From positions 65,063 through 129,062 of the forward strand of contig NOKP01000050.1 of the NCBI GenBank assembly GCA_002682825.1: a stretch of DNA of 64,000 bases, in the 5' to 3' direction. Positions 35,502 to 46,719 of this stretch are shown here, piece after piece (position 1 is the stretch's first letter; every line of letters starts with the position of its first letter). The translations under genes and the position numbers were made by a program. Under the pieces are notes generated by a model. The model made no database searches and had not been told where the DNA came from. It saw only the letters and a list, made by a program, of their open reading frames with translations. Source of the DNA: Neonectria sp. B-13. Lineage: Eukaryota > Ascomycota > Sordariomycetes > Hypocreales > Nectriaceae.

Positions 35502-36082
35502 TTTAGCCATGTTTCACTTCTGTCGACGGACTGAAAATTGCGTACTGGCGATTTCGAAAGCAAAGCACCTTTCCGTTCTTGTGCATCAACCATCTGCGCA
35601 CCCAGGCAGACGTCAGTGGCTTCTCAATGGGTGGCGGCGTTGCGCAGATCCTGGTCTGGGACTACCCCCAGCTAGTCCACAAGCTGGTTCTGGCCGGTAC
35701 ACAATCCGCCATTGGGGACGGGATGGTTTTCCCCCCGCGGGAGGTGCTCGAGAGCGCCGGTGCGAACAATGATGAACCCCCAACCAGGGAAGATATACTT
35801 CATTTGTTCTTCTACCCGTCTGGGTCGAGCTTGGCGCTTGGGTAGGCGTGGTGGAAAAGGATTCATGAACGACAAGCGGACGGAGAAGAGCAGAGGGGAT
35901 ATCTTGTTGGACAGGGAGCACGATCACAGCTGACAGCCATTTTCGCCTTTACTGTCGACCTTGGCAACTTTGACCTTCTCAAAGATATCACGGCCCCAAC
36001 ATTGGTTACGAACGACCACACCAACATCATGTCGCCCACTCCGAACGGGAACAACCTTTGGCACAGTAAAGTCTGCTGGTAA
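35502..36082 (+). pseudogene. Alpha/beta hydrolase remnant
   Basis: One reading frame runs from VDGLKIAYWRF to ICINHLR-like sequence (LCINHLR), then jumps straight to ADVSGFSMGGGVAQ, the nucleophile elbow. The roughly 70 residues that separate these blocks in intact relatives are missing. The frame then meets TAG at 35843-35845 inside a conserved 'LG-AWWKRIHERQ' block and continues with LVGQGARSQLTAIFAF and LLKDITAPTLV before ending without the catalytic His. An internal deletion plus a stop make it a pseudogene of a hydrolase common in soil and plant-associated fungi. It lies just outside the cluster border. Confidence 0.75.
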
Positions 36083-36497
36083 TTCTGGGTGGCTATATGG
36101 GAAACTGCTGATCAAACTGGAGCGTAGTTGAGGGTTTGTGCTAAAGACAAGGAACACATCCATCCTCTTTCATGTTTGCAGGATAGTCTGAGCTCCTGGC
36201 CTGCTAAATGATTTGCCACAGCCGGTGTGATGTCACTCAGCTGCCTTGACCATGAAGGCCTTAGGCACCTCGTCAGCCCTGGCATCGGGAGCCTAGATCA
36301 CGGCGCAGTAGGAAGCAAGCGGGTGAGAGAGGAGGTGGGCCTCTAGTTCCGTAGGGGCAACTTGGTGGCCCTGTGGATGCATTAGCGACGTGGCTCTGAA
36401 CTGTTGACCTCATGGGTTTATAGGGCGGGGGGGCTCACCTTGACTTTAAACAGCTACTTAATTCTGTCTGTAATAACTTCCTCTCGAGCCTGTTCAA
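36083..36497. other. Non-coding spacer
   Basis: No gene, RNA or repeat was recognised. Confidence 0.3.
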
Positions 36498-37230
36498 GTG
36501 CGGTTTGTTGACATGATCTTACAGCCTGGAAAGACTGAGCAATATGTCGAAGTCGCTGTCAGGCGCTGGAACATCCAAGAGCTTTTGACAGACACGGATG
36601 TACAAGGAAAGCACACACTGAACCAGATGAGGGAGCTGAAACATCCCCATTTGATCCAGGCGTTGCGTGTGTTCCCATGGGCTCAGGGAGGCAACCTTCG
36701 AGAAGTCTAGAAACGTGGTAGAAGCGCCCTAAATGCAGGACTCATTTTGTAGTCTCTGGGCCAAATGACCAGCCTTTCTAAGGGCATCATGAAACTGCAT
36801 AGGGAACATATCCGTCATGGCGACCTCAAGCCAGAAAACATCCTTCTTTTTATTTTATTTTTACCAACGATGCTAGTCCTGGCCGCGGGACTTTGGTGGT
36901 CGCTGATGCTGGCCTCGCAAAGTTCCACCCCGAGTACACTCGCACCCACAATGTCCATGCGGCTGAACAAGGCAGTAGGATGTGCTAACCGCCCGACGTG
37001 CTCACCTACCAATCTGGAGTTCCAATCTCACGGAAATACAATCAGTAGTCCCTGACGAAATTGGCGGAGATGTCGGCGTTGATGACGTTCCATTCATTCG
37101 GCCCGATCATGCCACCAATGACCATGACTTCTCCCTGGAATTCCTGGACTGGGAGAGTTCCATTTATAGAACTCCAGCCTGCAAGTGGCTCCTTGACCCT
37201 GCCTCAAGATCCTGAAGCATGTGAGGCTCT
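36498..37230 (+). pseudogene. Protein kinase remnant
   Basis: Several frames together keep a kinase outline. An N-lobe piece reads VEVAVRRW and ELKHPHLIQAL...FPWAQGGNLRE. The catalytic loop is RHGDLKPENIL at about 36815-36848. A magnesium-loop piece, LVVADAGLAKFHPEYTR, has DAG where DFG is expected. Then comes PPDV..QSGVPISRKY, interrupted by stops. Frameshifts and stops rule out a working kinase. Similar kinases often accompany HET and NLR-like genes in fungi. Confidence 0.65.
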
Positions 37231-37553
37231 TGGGCATGAGAAACGAGCGGGACAGACTAGTCATATGACTTCATCCCGCTGGCGAATTCCATGGAAGCCC
37301 CGGAGAAGGCGATCGCTTGGAATTCAGACTACACGAAACACTTTCCTAACGTCTACTCTGACTTTACTCATCGCTACGTGAGCTCGACGGAAGATGTTAC
37401 CATTCCGTACTACGTCCAGCACACCTAAGAAAGTATCAACGATGAACGAATTGCCTCTTCGGTTCCACGATGGAATATCGACATGTTCGCTCGGTGTATT
37501 TTCCATCCCACTGATCCAGCAGTCACTCCCGCGTCTAAAGATTAGCCAGCCTC

Positions 37554-38165
37554 GTGGAAGTCATCTTGCCGCGGATCCAACACAATGGTAGTCAGGGTGT
37601 CCTCTTCGACAAGCTTAGGTTCAGTTCCCAACTCCTCACACGCACTGAACCGGTGGAGACCATCGTTCCAATTTACAAGATCATCACAGCAACGGCGGCC
37701 TTCCTGACTTACGCAACATCCCATGCTCCACCAATCTTCATAAGCCCTTTGGTCACAGGCTCCTGGTGGGGTGAGCAAGAGGCGTGGAAGTTCGAACGTA
37801 CAGCCTACATTGAACGACTAAATGGAGGGCCACTGAACAGTGCTCTGGACTCATTTCACGTCCAGGTCCAACGTTTTGTGCAGAATCATAGCTTCATTGT
37901 CACGGAGCGGGGGTATTTCGGCCTGGCGCCCCTGGTCGCCAAGCCAGACGATGTGTACAGTATCATCTTTGGAGTTGGAACGCCGTTTCTACTGCATAAA
38001 GCGGACCAGAGAGGTCACTACAAGCTTTTCGGAGATGTGTGGCTTCCAGGCAAGACCGTGACTTCAAATGCCAGTGGCAACGTAATAGCACCCATGATCG
38101 GGGATATCCGTATCAGAGATTGGGTAGAACTGGGCGTCGATGGCCGAGACATTTGTCTATGCTGA
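37554..38165 (+). pseudogene. HET-domain protein C-terminal remnant
   Basis: A 203-codon frame ends with SFIVTERGYFGLAPLVAKPDDV and IIFGVGTPFLLHKADQRGHYKLFGDVWL. This is the recognisable C-terminal block of heterokaryon-incompatibility (HET) proteins. The N-terminal HET domain is absent upstream, where only kinase debris is found. It is therefore a truncated copy. Whether it was once fused to the kinase remnant cannot be decided. Confidence 0.65.
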
Positions 38166-38678
38166 GAGAACACCTATTCTTCTTTGGTAACTTACGGTTC
38201 CTGTAACAAGGTGTCATAGGTTGGTCTCAGTTGTGGTTCGGTACATCTTCGCACAAGGTGATCCGGAGAGGACCATTTGGGATTGTACAGAATACCCCTC
38301 AATTGTACAAAAGGCAAAAGGAGTAGAAAGGTGCGCATTTAAATTTGTTGCAGTGCCTTATGCCATGGTTGAATCAGCCCAATCTCCTCTTCACCAGTGT
38401 ACAAAGCAAACATGGGGGCGTTGTGGGGTGGAGGCTGTGCTCCTTTAACAGCGCAGACACAAGCATCTGGCGTCTCATGAGGTGAACTTTTAGATTTCTG
38501 AGCCTTCTGTCACCAATAACAGAGCGGTATAGAAGTAATTTCCGGTGCGCTTCCTGGTCGGGCATGTCGAGTAAGAGAACGACAGGCATGTGATCCGCTT
38601 CTTGCCCCATCACAACGCACAGCAACATAGAGCCAGACCAACGAAGAAGCCTGTTTATCAGGTGCCGTCTTCCTAATT
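38166..38678. other. Non-coding spacer
   Basis: No supported feature. Short frames on both strands have no family signature. Confidence 0.3.
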
Positions 38679-39191
38679 TTAGACAGCCGTGTTGACAGAA
38701 AATCCTGGGTCTATCCCAGCCTGTTTACGTTGATTGTCCTGCTCGCGGCCACAAATATCCTTTGTGTTGATTTCGACCTTGCCTCTATCTAGTAGCATTC
38801 TCACGACACTACGACGTCCGCCTAGAGCTGCTGTAAATAGCGGTGTTTAGCCATTACTGTCCGTCACATTGACACCGACGCCATCGGTCTCTAGCAGCAG
38901 CTTGACAGTATCGTTATGACCATTGCTAGCTGCCAAAAATAGTGGTGTCCGGTTCTTGACGTCTTTGGAGTTGATGCCAACTTTGCCTGTGTCTGTGAGC
39001 GATTTGGCCAGGGTGAGGTTACCGTCCTCGGCTCCCCAGGAGAGTGGTGTCGCGTTGTCCTCGGAGTCACTCGAATCAGGATCAGCGTTTCCTATAAGAA
39101 GCAAGTAGTTGACAATATCGAAAGATCCAGCCTGGGTAGCCTTTAACAGTCGTGTGCGGCAACGTTCATCCTTAAGGTCAGGGACAATCAA
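38679..39191 (-). pseudogene. Ankyrin-repeat protein remnant
   Basis: Three to four ankyrin units can be read on the minus strand, for example TPLSWGAEDGNLTLAKSL, TPLFLAASNGHNDTVKLLL and TPLFTAALGGRRSVVRMLL. A TAA at 38847-38849 interrupts the frame between the last two, after which the repeat resumes in the same frame to 38679. No start region or partner domain is visible. It is a broken piece of a larger ankyrin gene, perhaps of the NLR type. Confidence 0.7.
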
Positions 39192-39594
39192 ACACTAAGC
39201 TTAGTCGCGTACAAGCGGGTGGTGATTCAAATAACCATTTCTTAGCTCAAGGGTCTCATAGACAATCCTGTCTCAACTACAGCTGAGTGACCGAAACTGA
39301 TGGGACACATTTAGAGTATTACGTTGCGAAGGAAACAGGCCTTCTTAAAAGGGGGTACAAAACTTCCGAGTTACATGACGGTATTTTTGTTTCATTTTCA
39401 TATACTTCCATGTCATAATATACCTCAAATTAAGGACTCCTCACACACATCATAAGCCCCTTCTTTAGTTGATATGACACAATGAGTCTGTCCAGGCTAT
39501 TGGAGCCAAGTCAAAAATGTTCATGACTGAGTCAGTTGTTGTCTCACTGTTGCTATCTTCCTATCGATTTGGACACTGAATAAGTCATCCTAAT
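39192..39594. other. AT-rich spacer
   Basis: AT-rich sequence with nothing recognisable; it should contain the 3' untranslated region of the following minus-strand gene. Confidence 0.3.
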
Positions 39595-39939
39595 CTAGTT
39601 GCCGCCGCTGCCGCTCATCTTTCCACCCTTGCGGCCGGCCTCGTGTGGATCGACTTTGCCGTGAGCGAACTCGCCCTTGCCGCTGCCTCCGCTGTTTCCG
39701 CCTGTGGCCTCTTCGCTGGTGCTTTGGCTGGTACCGCTCGTCTTGCCACCCTCGTGGCCAGCCTCAGCGGGATCGACCTTGCCGTAGGCGAACTCGCCTG
39801 TACCAACACGCTTGTCGGGCTGGCCGTCCTCGCGGAGACCGCCGTGCTCTATTGAGGAGATTCATTAGATATCAAGAACTCATGTTCGGGGCGATTGTAC
39901 GTCGTGTGCATACCAGTGGGCTTGTATGTATCAGACATA
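39595..39939 (-). CDS. Small KGG-type hydrophilin (stress/conidiation protein)
   Basis: Two exons, 39939-39915 and 39848-39595, give 92 residues beginning MSDTYKPTEHGGLRED. The intron has a GTATGC donor and AATAG acceptor. The protein is extremely hydrophilic, with two copies of a GEFA(Y/H)GKVDP(A/H)EAG(H/R)(E/K)GGK motif around a Ser/Gly/Thr-rich linker. Such KGG-motif proteins are induced by starvation, light or conidiation in ascomycetes and act as hydrophilins. It is the only clearly intact gene between 34.7 and 43.1 kb. The first exon of 25 nt is short but is needed for the conserved N-terminus. Confidence 0.82.
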
Positions 39940-41455
39940 TTGTAGTGAGGGCTTGGTTTTGTTGTGAAGTTATTGAGAGGTGTTGTAATGTTGGAATTGT
40001 TGTGATGATGAAAAGAATGCTTTATTTCGGATGCGTAATTGTCCTTATTTATATAGATCAAAATGCCCTGGCAGTGCTTAGGTAGTGTCTATCATCCAAG
40101 CTCGTTGACGACAAACGATCGAAGTCCTGGCGTCACCATTGCAAACATGACCGAATGATTACCCGTTGACGTATGCCTAGCTAACTGCTGCCGTCATTGA
40201 CTGAGAGTCTGTTTCACTTAAATGCCTGTGCTCGCGCGATTCGGCAAGACCCGACTCAGATCCCCAGGTCAGGACCCATACTTTCCCCATCGCTTAGACA
40301 TAGAACAGGCTCATTAAGGCGCATCATGGCCAATCATATTCGTTGCCCAGGAAGGGGGCTGCCCTTTGAGAGCGGTACATAAGCAACCATACCCCGCCTG
40401 CCTGGCTCTAGGGGTACATGGGGGGACATCCAAGACGTCATTCATCCACTGCACCAAGACACACATAACTCCCAAAATCTCCAAGTCAAGCAGTCTAAAG
40501 ATAGAACGATTAAAACAACACATTTGAGATACTCATAGCCAACAAACTAACAGGACAGACTGCGACTCGGAGATTATACCTGCTCCATGTAAAGTATGTT
40601 CTTGTTGTATTGTTCAACGCCGGTACGTTCCTTTAAGAGGAAAAGGGCGCCTAACTAACTGTCTGCGTCTCTAAAATACACATGGGGTTCGGATTTCAAG
40701 TGAGAAAAGAGCAAGGCCAGTTAGGAAGGAAAGTGGGTTCAGGTTCTAAAATCTTTCAGATGTCTTACATCCGTGAAGGGGGAAAGCTTGGGGCGAGGTG
40801 TAGGGTAGGCTAAGCTACCTAGGCTCTTGGGCAGATTTCTGTAAAGCAGGCTGTCTTAGACATGGTTCTCATAGGCACCTCTCGACCTACACCCAGTACA
40901 AGTGCCTGAACCGACTCGATCTTCAGACTCATCAACAAACAATGAGGCTTTAGCTAGGGATGTCTCAAGATTGACATGCGAGAGCTCGACAAGGGCTTGA
41001 AACTTCTCACTGCTCATCTCGTCTGAGGTGAGGGTGTGTTATTCTAGGACTAATAGTAAAGACCAGCGTTAACAGCCATAAAGAAATAATCTTTGAAGGG
41101 TTCAACAGAGAAATAGATCTTTCAGTAGAGCGCCGTAAAGATATGAACTCCTAAGCAGGAGTATATGAAGGTAAAGAGTCTTGGAGGAGAATCTGACATC
41201 ATCTGTTAACTTGAAATATCGGAATAAGTTAATTGGCATACTGAGCTAATCAAAGGGATCAAAGGGCTTGGGACGTGCCTTTGGAGCATTTTAACGCAAT
41301 TACCACAATACTCGGAGACGAAATCAAGCACACTAAAAGCTATTTCTGTTTCTTGAGATCGTTGTATCAGCTCCTTGTCCCCTACGCATTTTCCTGTTCT
41401 GAAAGAACCCTCAATTCAGCCCCTAACCCTGGCCCTACATTAAACTCCGATTTTA
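39940..41455. other. 1.5 kb without recognised genes
   Basis: Should include the hydrophilin promoter at its left end. Open frames here are short and without family features. No repeat or RNA gene was recognised. Confidence 0.3.
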
Positions 41456-42321
41456 GTGAAGTCAACAGCCCCAGATGTCGAAATAAAGTCTCTCATAGTG
41501 GATCTCGGCAGCCAGTCCTTGGTACGCTTAGGAGCATCGGAGCTACTCAAAATTACCCCTGTTCTGGATGTCCTGATCAACAGTGCTGCACTTATGTTGA
41601 TTCCAACATTCACCACTACACCTGAGAGTGTTGAGACGCACTGTGGCGTCAACCACATCGGAAACTTCCTCTTCACTAACCTTGTCATGCTCGCACTCTT
41701 GGCCTCTTCGGCATCGCGGGTGGTAAACATATCGGCCGCGGCGCATCGTTCCTCGCCTGTCCGGTTTAATGATTACAACTTTGGAAACGGCAAGGACTAT
41801 GAACCCTTTTTGGAATATGCGCAGTCGAAGTGCGCTAATTTCTTGTTCGCTGTTTCACTTGCCCGAAAGTTGGGCGAAAAGGAATTGACGGCCTTTGGAG
41901 ACCCAGGCGGCTCAATCACCAAGCTCTTTTACCGCGCTCCTAGAGAGCTGCTGGTGAAACAGAGTGCGTATTGACTCATCCCCGTCAACCATGCTTCATT
42001 AACAAAGCGATATGACAAGCACCATACTCACGCAAGTAAAGGCCGGTCCGATGAGAACGGAGAGCCAACTGAGGCACTGAGAGCTGCAACAAAGACAGTG
42101 CCGCAGGTAGTAGCTAGCTATATCGTGGCAGCATTTGACCTGTTTATGAAGGTTAGCTTGTATTTCGATTCAATTGCATTCAAGGAATTTTTGACCGATA
42201 GTGAACTGAACAGACCAGAGCGGTGCCGTCATCAAAGCTGGAAGCATTGATGACAACATTCTTGAACACGCAAAAGATCCAGAACTCTCTGAGACATTGT
42301 GGAAACTCAGTGAGTTTTAAA
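41456..42321 (+). pseudogene. Short-chain dehydrogenase, 5'-truncated
   Basis: The visible part begins in the middle of the Rossmann fold with LIVDLGSQSLVR. It keeps DVLINSAAL (variant of NAG), NHIGNFLFTNL, VVNISAAAHR and the catalytic YAQSKCAN. After a break, two more blocks follow in other frames: KTVPQVVASYIVAAFD and, from about 42212, QSGAVIKAGSIDD...LSETLWKLSE, the typical C-terminus. The N-terminal TGxxxGxG cofactor loop is missing, so it cannot be functional as read. Homologues are retinol-dehydrogenase-like SDRs. Confidence 0.7.
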
Positions 42322-43106
42322 CAGAACAGGAGTTTAAATACTAAGGACATTATAATAAGTATGAGGGAAGTGCCTTAAGCCTCACGCAGGGAGTACACTC
42401 TAGATTGACCAGCCGAGCCTCTGTCATTGGTACAACACTACCATTACTACAATGACAATCTTAGATGAGAGATCATCAATGATGTTTTTCCCTGTCGAAT
42501 CATGCCTTTCACTCCTGTACTTACTCGAGGCGTTTCATCGAGCCATGGCGCGAAAGTCTTCTGATCCATTACAGCTGTTCTTCTGTGAATCTAATACTCA
42601 AGAAACGCTTCTAACCTCGCCATTCGTTTCTCTGATGAAATAAACAGAGTTGCCTGTTGTGACCTTTACGCACCTACCTTCTTTTGGCATACCAAACCAT
42701 ATCCCCCCTATCGTTTTCTTCTGAAAAGCGTGGTCATATTGAGTCCAGTGGATCTCTTGGTCCGCACCCTTGATCTTTCCCTCATTTTACTCCAATACGG
42801 CCTTATCAAACGCCTCTTCATTGAATGGATGGACCTCCTTGCATATTTTCAGTGACGTCAATTTTTCATTAGCTGAGTTGGCATTACCATTGGGGATGGA
42901 TGGGATGGAATAAGTTCAAGAGAGGGTTTGGAATTTCGGCCCAATTCCATGTTGTGTATCACGACATTCTCTCGAAGATAAATAAGGAGTTATAAACTGT
43001 GAACTTGCCATGCAATTTCTTTGAGATTCGTATAGTAACTGGGAGTTACAATAGAGAACGAGAAATTGGCCGGATTGAAGCTGCCAATTTGCCTTGCGTA
43101 CAACCT
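42322..43106. other. Spacer without recognised features
   Basis: Nothing supported apart from the expected 3' region of the following minus-strand gene. Confidence 0.3.
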
Positions 43107-43979
43107 TTACCAGAATGACCTAACCGGAACCCAATTTGCATCTTCATCAAGCCTATTGTCTCCAACTCTCATCTCCATAAGGAGACTATCATTCCAGTCA
43201 TCGATAGCCGCTTCTTTAAGTTCGGAATTCCACCACGTTTCAGGTCCCAAACTTTGTTTTCCTGGATTATTTCTTTCCTTTTTAGATTCTCTGACTCGCC
43301 CATTCGAGTAACATCGCGCACTATGAAGCCAGAAAGCTTCGCCTGGACGGCCTAGTTTGCCGCGATAGACTTCCCACAGCGATGGATATAATTCGATTCG
43401 CTTCATGGAGTTCCGGGGGGCGTGGCCGAGAGAATTGAACAAATGCATGTTGGTTAAATACTCTGGTTGTAGCCAACGTTGTTTGGTTGCGTTTGTACTT
43501 GGGATGTCTTGATCGATGCATTTTTTGAATCCCGCAAGGTATTTTTTGGACTGCTCTGTGTCTCTGCTCGCCAGTTCCATGAGCTGAAGGTCATACATGC
43601 CATCGAGAAAGACACTGTGTTGATGGAATAGAATTCCGGAGAGGCCGCGAAGGTCGAATGCGACTTTGGGAATGGATTCTGATTCCAAGATATGCTGGAG
43701 AGAAGTGTTGCCAATTTCAGTGGATAGGGCTGCGGCACCTAGCCGCTTCATTTTGACAATGTAGAGTGTGCTCTTTGGATGTATCAAAATGTGAAACTCA
43801 GCAAGTTGACCTGTTGCGATACCCACTGCGTCCAAATAGATTGAAGGAGGCCTAGGCGGAAGCCCTGTCAGGTTTGCAAGGAGTGATTCAAGGGCTCGAG
43901 GAGAGTCAACGACTATGGTAGAATAGCCATCTTCGTGAGACATGCTTTCCAGAGGAGGTCGAGATATGGTGTCGTCCAT
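43107..43979 (-). CDS. 3'-5' exonuclease-fold protein, probably inactive
   Basis: A single uninterrupted exon of 290 residues. The order of blocks follows fungal RNase D/Egalitarian-like DEDD proteins: strand with SIYLDAVGI, then HPKSTLYIVKMKRLG, IPKVAFDLRGLSGILFHQ, and VFLDGMYDLQLMEL followed by a helical half. The usual DxEG reads DAVG and the usual 'HD.R.D...L' reads FDLRGLSGIL. At least the first-site Glu and the second-site acidic residue therefore appear lost. The long intact frame suggests it is still expressed, possibly as a nucleic-acid-binding protein without nuclease activity. Confidence 0.7.
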   Translation of the reverse strand: MDDTISRPPLESMSHEDGYSTIVVDSPRALESLLANLTGLPPRPPSIYLDAVGIATGQLAEFHILIHPKSTLYIVKMKRLGAAALSTEIGNTSLQHILESESIPKVAFDLRGLSGILFHQHSVFLDGMYDLQLMELASRDTEQSKKYLAGFKKCIDQDIPSTNATKQRWLQPEYLTNMHLFNSLGHAPRNSMKRIELYPSLWEVYRGKLGRPGEAFWLHSARCYSNGRVRESKKERNNPGKQSLGPETWWNSELKEAAIDDWNDSLLMEMRVGDNRLDEDANWVPVRSFW

Positions 43980-44289
43980 AGTTGAGATGTAGTCCCTTTA
44001 ATGATGTTCAAAGAACTATGGATGACCCTAAGAGCAGGTTACAAGCAGAGTCCTATATAGTACTTTTCGTTGTAAAGTAAGCGATTCAGACATGTGACTC
44101 GTTCCATTGTAGTCAGCTGCCCGCCTTTGGTGGTGGCTGTGTTGGTTGGCCTCCCGCATCAAGCCACAATGCGTTGATGCCCAAGAACCGGTCCCCCTGT
44201 TTGGGACGCCCAAGATGGTATGCGCCATCTTAGGCCAGGCTTCTAGATCAGCCTGATGCGCCAAATTACCGGTGAAGTTGCTGCATATT
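43980..44289. other. Promoter-side spacer of the exonuclease-fold gene
   Basis: About 300 bases with no recognised feature. Confidence 0.3.
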
Positions 44290-44700
44290 TCAACCCGTCA
44301 TATTCTCGATCAGACTCTGGACAGCGCTGTCTCTGGGGAGTTCCACGGCAATCTGGCGATGCAACTTTACCAACAATGACCAATGGGCGAGCGCGATGAG
44401 AGTAGTAGGATTATGGTGCGATAACATTTGCGTGAAGTGATCTGGTACTTTCGTCAACCACAACCACAACTCCATCTCCATCTACACCCTCCCGATGTCG
44501 TCATACATATAGCTCAGGGAACAGCATTCGGCCAGTGACTTAATAGCAGAAAGCGCCGCTTGCCGTCTGGCTTCATTACTCCATACCATATAGAATGATC
44601 TACAATAATGATCCACAACACCAAGAGCTGCAATACCGACGGAATGGTCTCCGCTCCCGGATCCAACGTCTCGTCGGGATGCATGTCTTGAACAACACAA
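44290..44700 (-). pseudogene. Fungal transcription regulator C-terminal remnant
   Basis: On the minus strand a frame reads ALGVVDHYCRSFYMVW ... SLSYMYDDIGRV, a TAG at 44482-44484, then in the same frame WLWLTKVPDHFTQMLSHHNPTTLIALAHWSLLV. The 'VP..F...L....P..L..LAHW..L' block is typical of the C-terminal part of Upc2-like Zn2Cys6 regulators. No zinc cluster or middle region remains. It is a truncated copy with an in-frame stop. Confidence 0.6.
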
Positions 44701-44936
44701 AGGCGGTCACCACTCAAGCACCCCTTGTACGTATCACGGCCGGTCACCCCACCCCCCACCGAGAATCTCCGGTAAGCCACCGTAGCTCGACCAAGGCAAT
44801 GTGCAGTTTGGACGGCAAAGTGCATGACTGTTTTGGTGTTTCGGCATCAGGCAGCAATGGGTCAATGCATTTCCGGCCGGCAGACAAGCAACTCATGGGT
44901 CCCTGTATCGTGTATGACAGGAAACAATTTGGGATC

Positions 44937-46719
44937 CTAAATGGTGTATCTAAAAAATGTAGCATTATCACCCTTGCCACGCTCTGCCATCATTTCCTCC
45001 GCGGTATACTCTGACGGGCTCTTGTATTCTCGGTCTCTCCGGGCATTCTCCCGTCGAAGGTAAGTCGTCATAAAGATAGAACCTATCACCGACACAGTGA
45101 GGAACCCAATGATAGCTGCGTGTCCGGGGTAGAATTGAGGCGAGTGCTTGGACTGGAACATGAAGCCAGCAATCATTCCACCCAGATTTCCGAAGCCTTA
45201 ATCGAGTTAGTCCAACCACTCTTACGTACTCTTTATGCAGGGATTGGGCTTACCGATGTGCATCGCAATACCGACTCCTCGCTTGACAGAGCCGCCTATG
45301 TTGTTGCCGTTCCAAGCCACACCCTGGGGAACGTTCGGGAAGACACCGGCTGCAGCCAGGAAACAACCGACGTATTTCACCGTGTTATTGTGGGTGGCAA
45401 TGAGCATGACGAAGCCAACGATGCTGTAAAATCAATTGAGCGCCTGCGTCAAAAATGAGAGGGAGAAACTTACGACAGTAACCCGAAGCCAATCATGTAC
45501 ATTCCACGTTGGCCGTGGCGATCGGCTACGTAGCCGCCGGCAACGCAGACTGCGCAAGCGACGACGTAAGGTGGGACAGTCATGAGCTGGGCTGTTTCAC
45601 TGCTGTAGCCCAACGTGCGGACGATGGTAGGAAGAAACAGGGAGTAGGAGTACAAAGGGGTGTAGATGCCAATGGTGATGAACTGGACGATATTGTCAGC
45701 GAGAAGCACATGCAATAAGACTTCCGGAGTACATCTTACCATGTGTACCCAAATCTTCCAATCTTTAAGGGCATCCCAGAAATATTTCATGTCGAACTCG
45801 TCGGCTAACGCAGATCTGTCCTGCTCCAGCCGGCGAGTGACCTCTTCTTTCTCTGCGATGGTGAGGAATTTGGCCGTAGAAGGATAATCATTCATGACGA
45901 AAAATGCGGCAAAGGCTGTACAGATGATTTTTCAGCATTCAGTCGTCATTTCATCAGGGAGTTGCTGCGAGTTGAGAGCCTGACGTACCAACAATGAGCG
46001 TTACGAGTCCCTCGAGGATAAAGATCCAAGCCCAGCCCGGCTTGCCGCCAACTCCGTCCATCTCCACGATGCCCCTAGAAAGAAGGCCACCGAAAGCACC
46101 AGCAGCGGTTGCTGCAGAGAAGAAAATCGCCATCCGGAAACCGCACTCGTGGCGACGGTACCAGAGGGTGATACTGATGGAACGGTCAGACCACTACGAA
46201 AGTGCGGAGCGGAAGGGAGGTCATAGATACTTACTAATAGTTGATACCTGGAAAGAGGCCACCCTCGGCCAGACCAAGAGCCATTCGGCATGCCAAGAGG
46301 CCGGAATAGTTGGTAACAAGACCCATGAGAGTACAAACAATGCCCCAGACAATCATGATGCATGGGATCCAGACTGAGGGGCGGAATTTCTTCATGGCCA
46401 AGTTGGAAGGAATCTCGGAGGCGATGTAGAATGGGAAGAAGACAGCCAACACTACATTGTAGTTGAGGCCCACCAGACCTAGGTCGGCCTCGATTCCGGC
46501 CAAGCGGGCATTGCCAATGTTGGTTCGGTCCAAGAAAGACAGCAGGTACAACAAGGAGAGGAAGGGGATCAACGTCCAGTCAATCTTCCTCAAAAGTTTC
46601 TTGGTCGAGACTTGATCGAAACCACTCCTGTCTGGATCGCTCGAGTACTCCACCTCGATACCGTCGCCGGCCGTGGGGATGCCGCCATGTTCCTTTTTCT
46701 GGATTTCGTCGGGCATCAT
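44937..46719 (-). CDS. MFS transporter, ACS/Dal5 (allantoate permease) type
   Basis: Six exons (46719-46235, 46173-45989, 45915-45740, 45682-45474, 45423-45254, 45196-44937) give 494 residues. Twelve membrane segments are visible. The family signature is clear: SFLDRTNIGNARLAGIEADLGL in helix 1-2, IPSNLAMKKFRPSVWIP, and RMALGLAEGGLFPGINYYITLWYRRHE. The central loop ends DWKIWVHM. Relatives carry organic anions such as allantoate, nicotinate, tartrate or pantothenate with protons. The start is one of two adjacent Mets; a longer in-frame form from 46779 is possible. It is not adjacent to the biosynthetic cluster and more likely serves nutrient uptake. Confidence 0.9.

Noticed and set aside
35579..36082. 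The alpha/beta hydrolase as a tailoring gene of the biosynthetic cluster.
   Set aside because: An internal deletion, an in-frame stop and the missing catalytic His make it non-functional.
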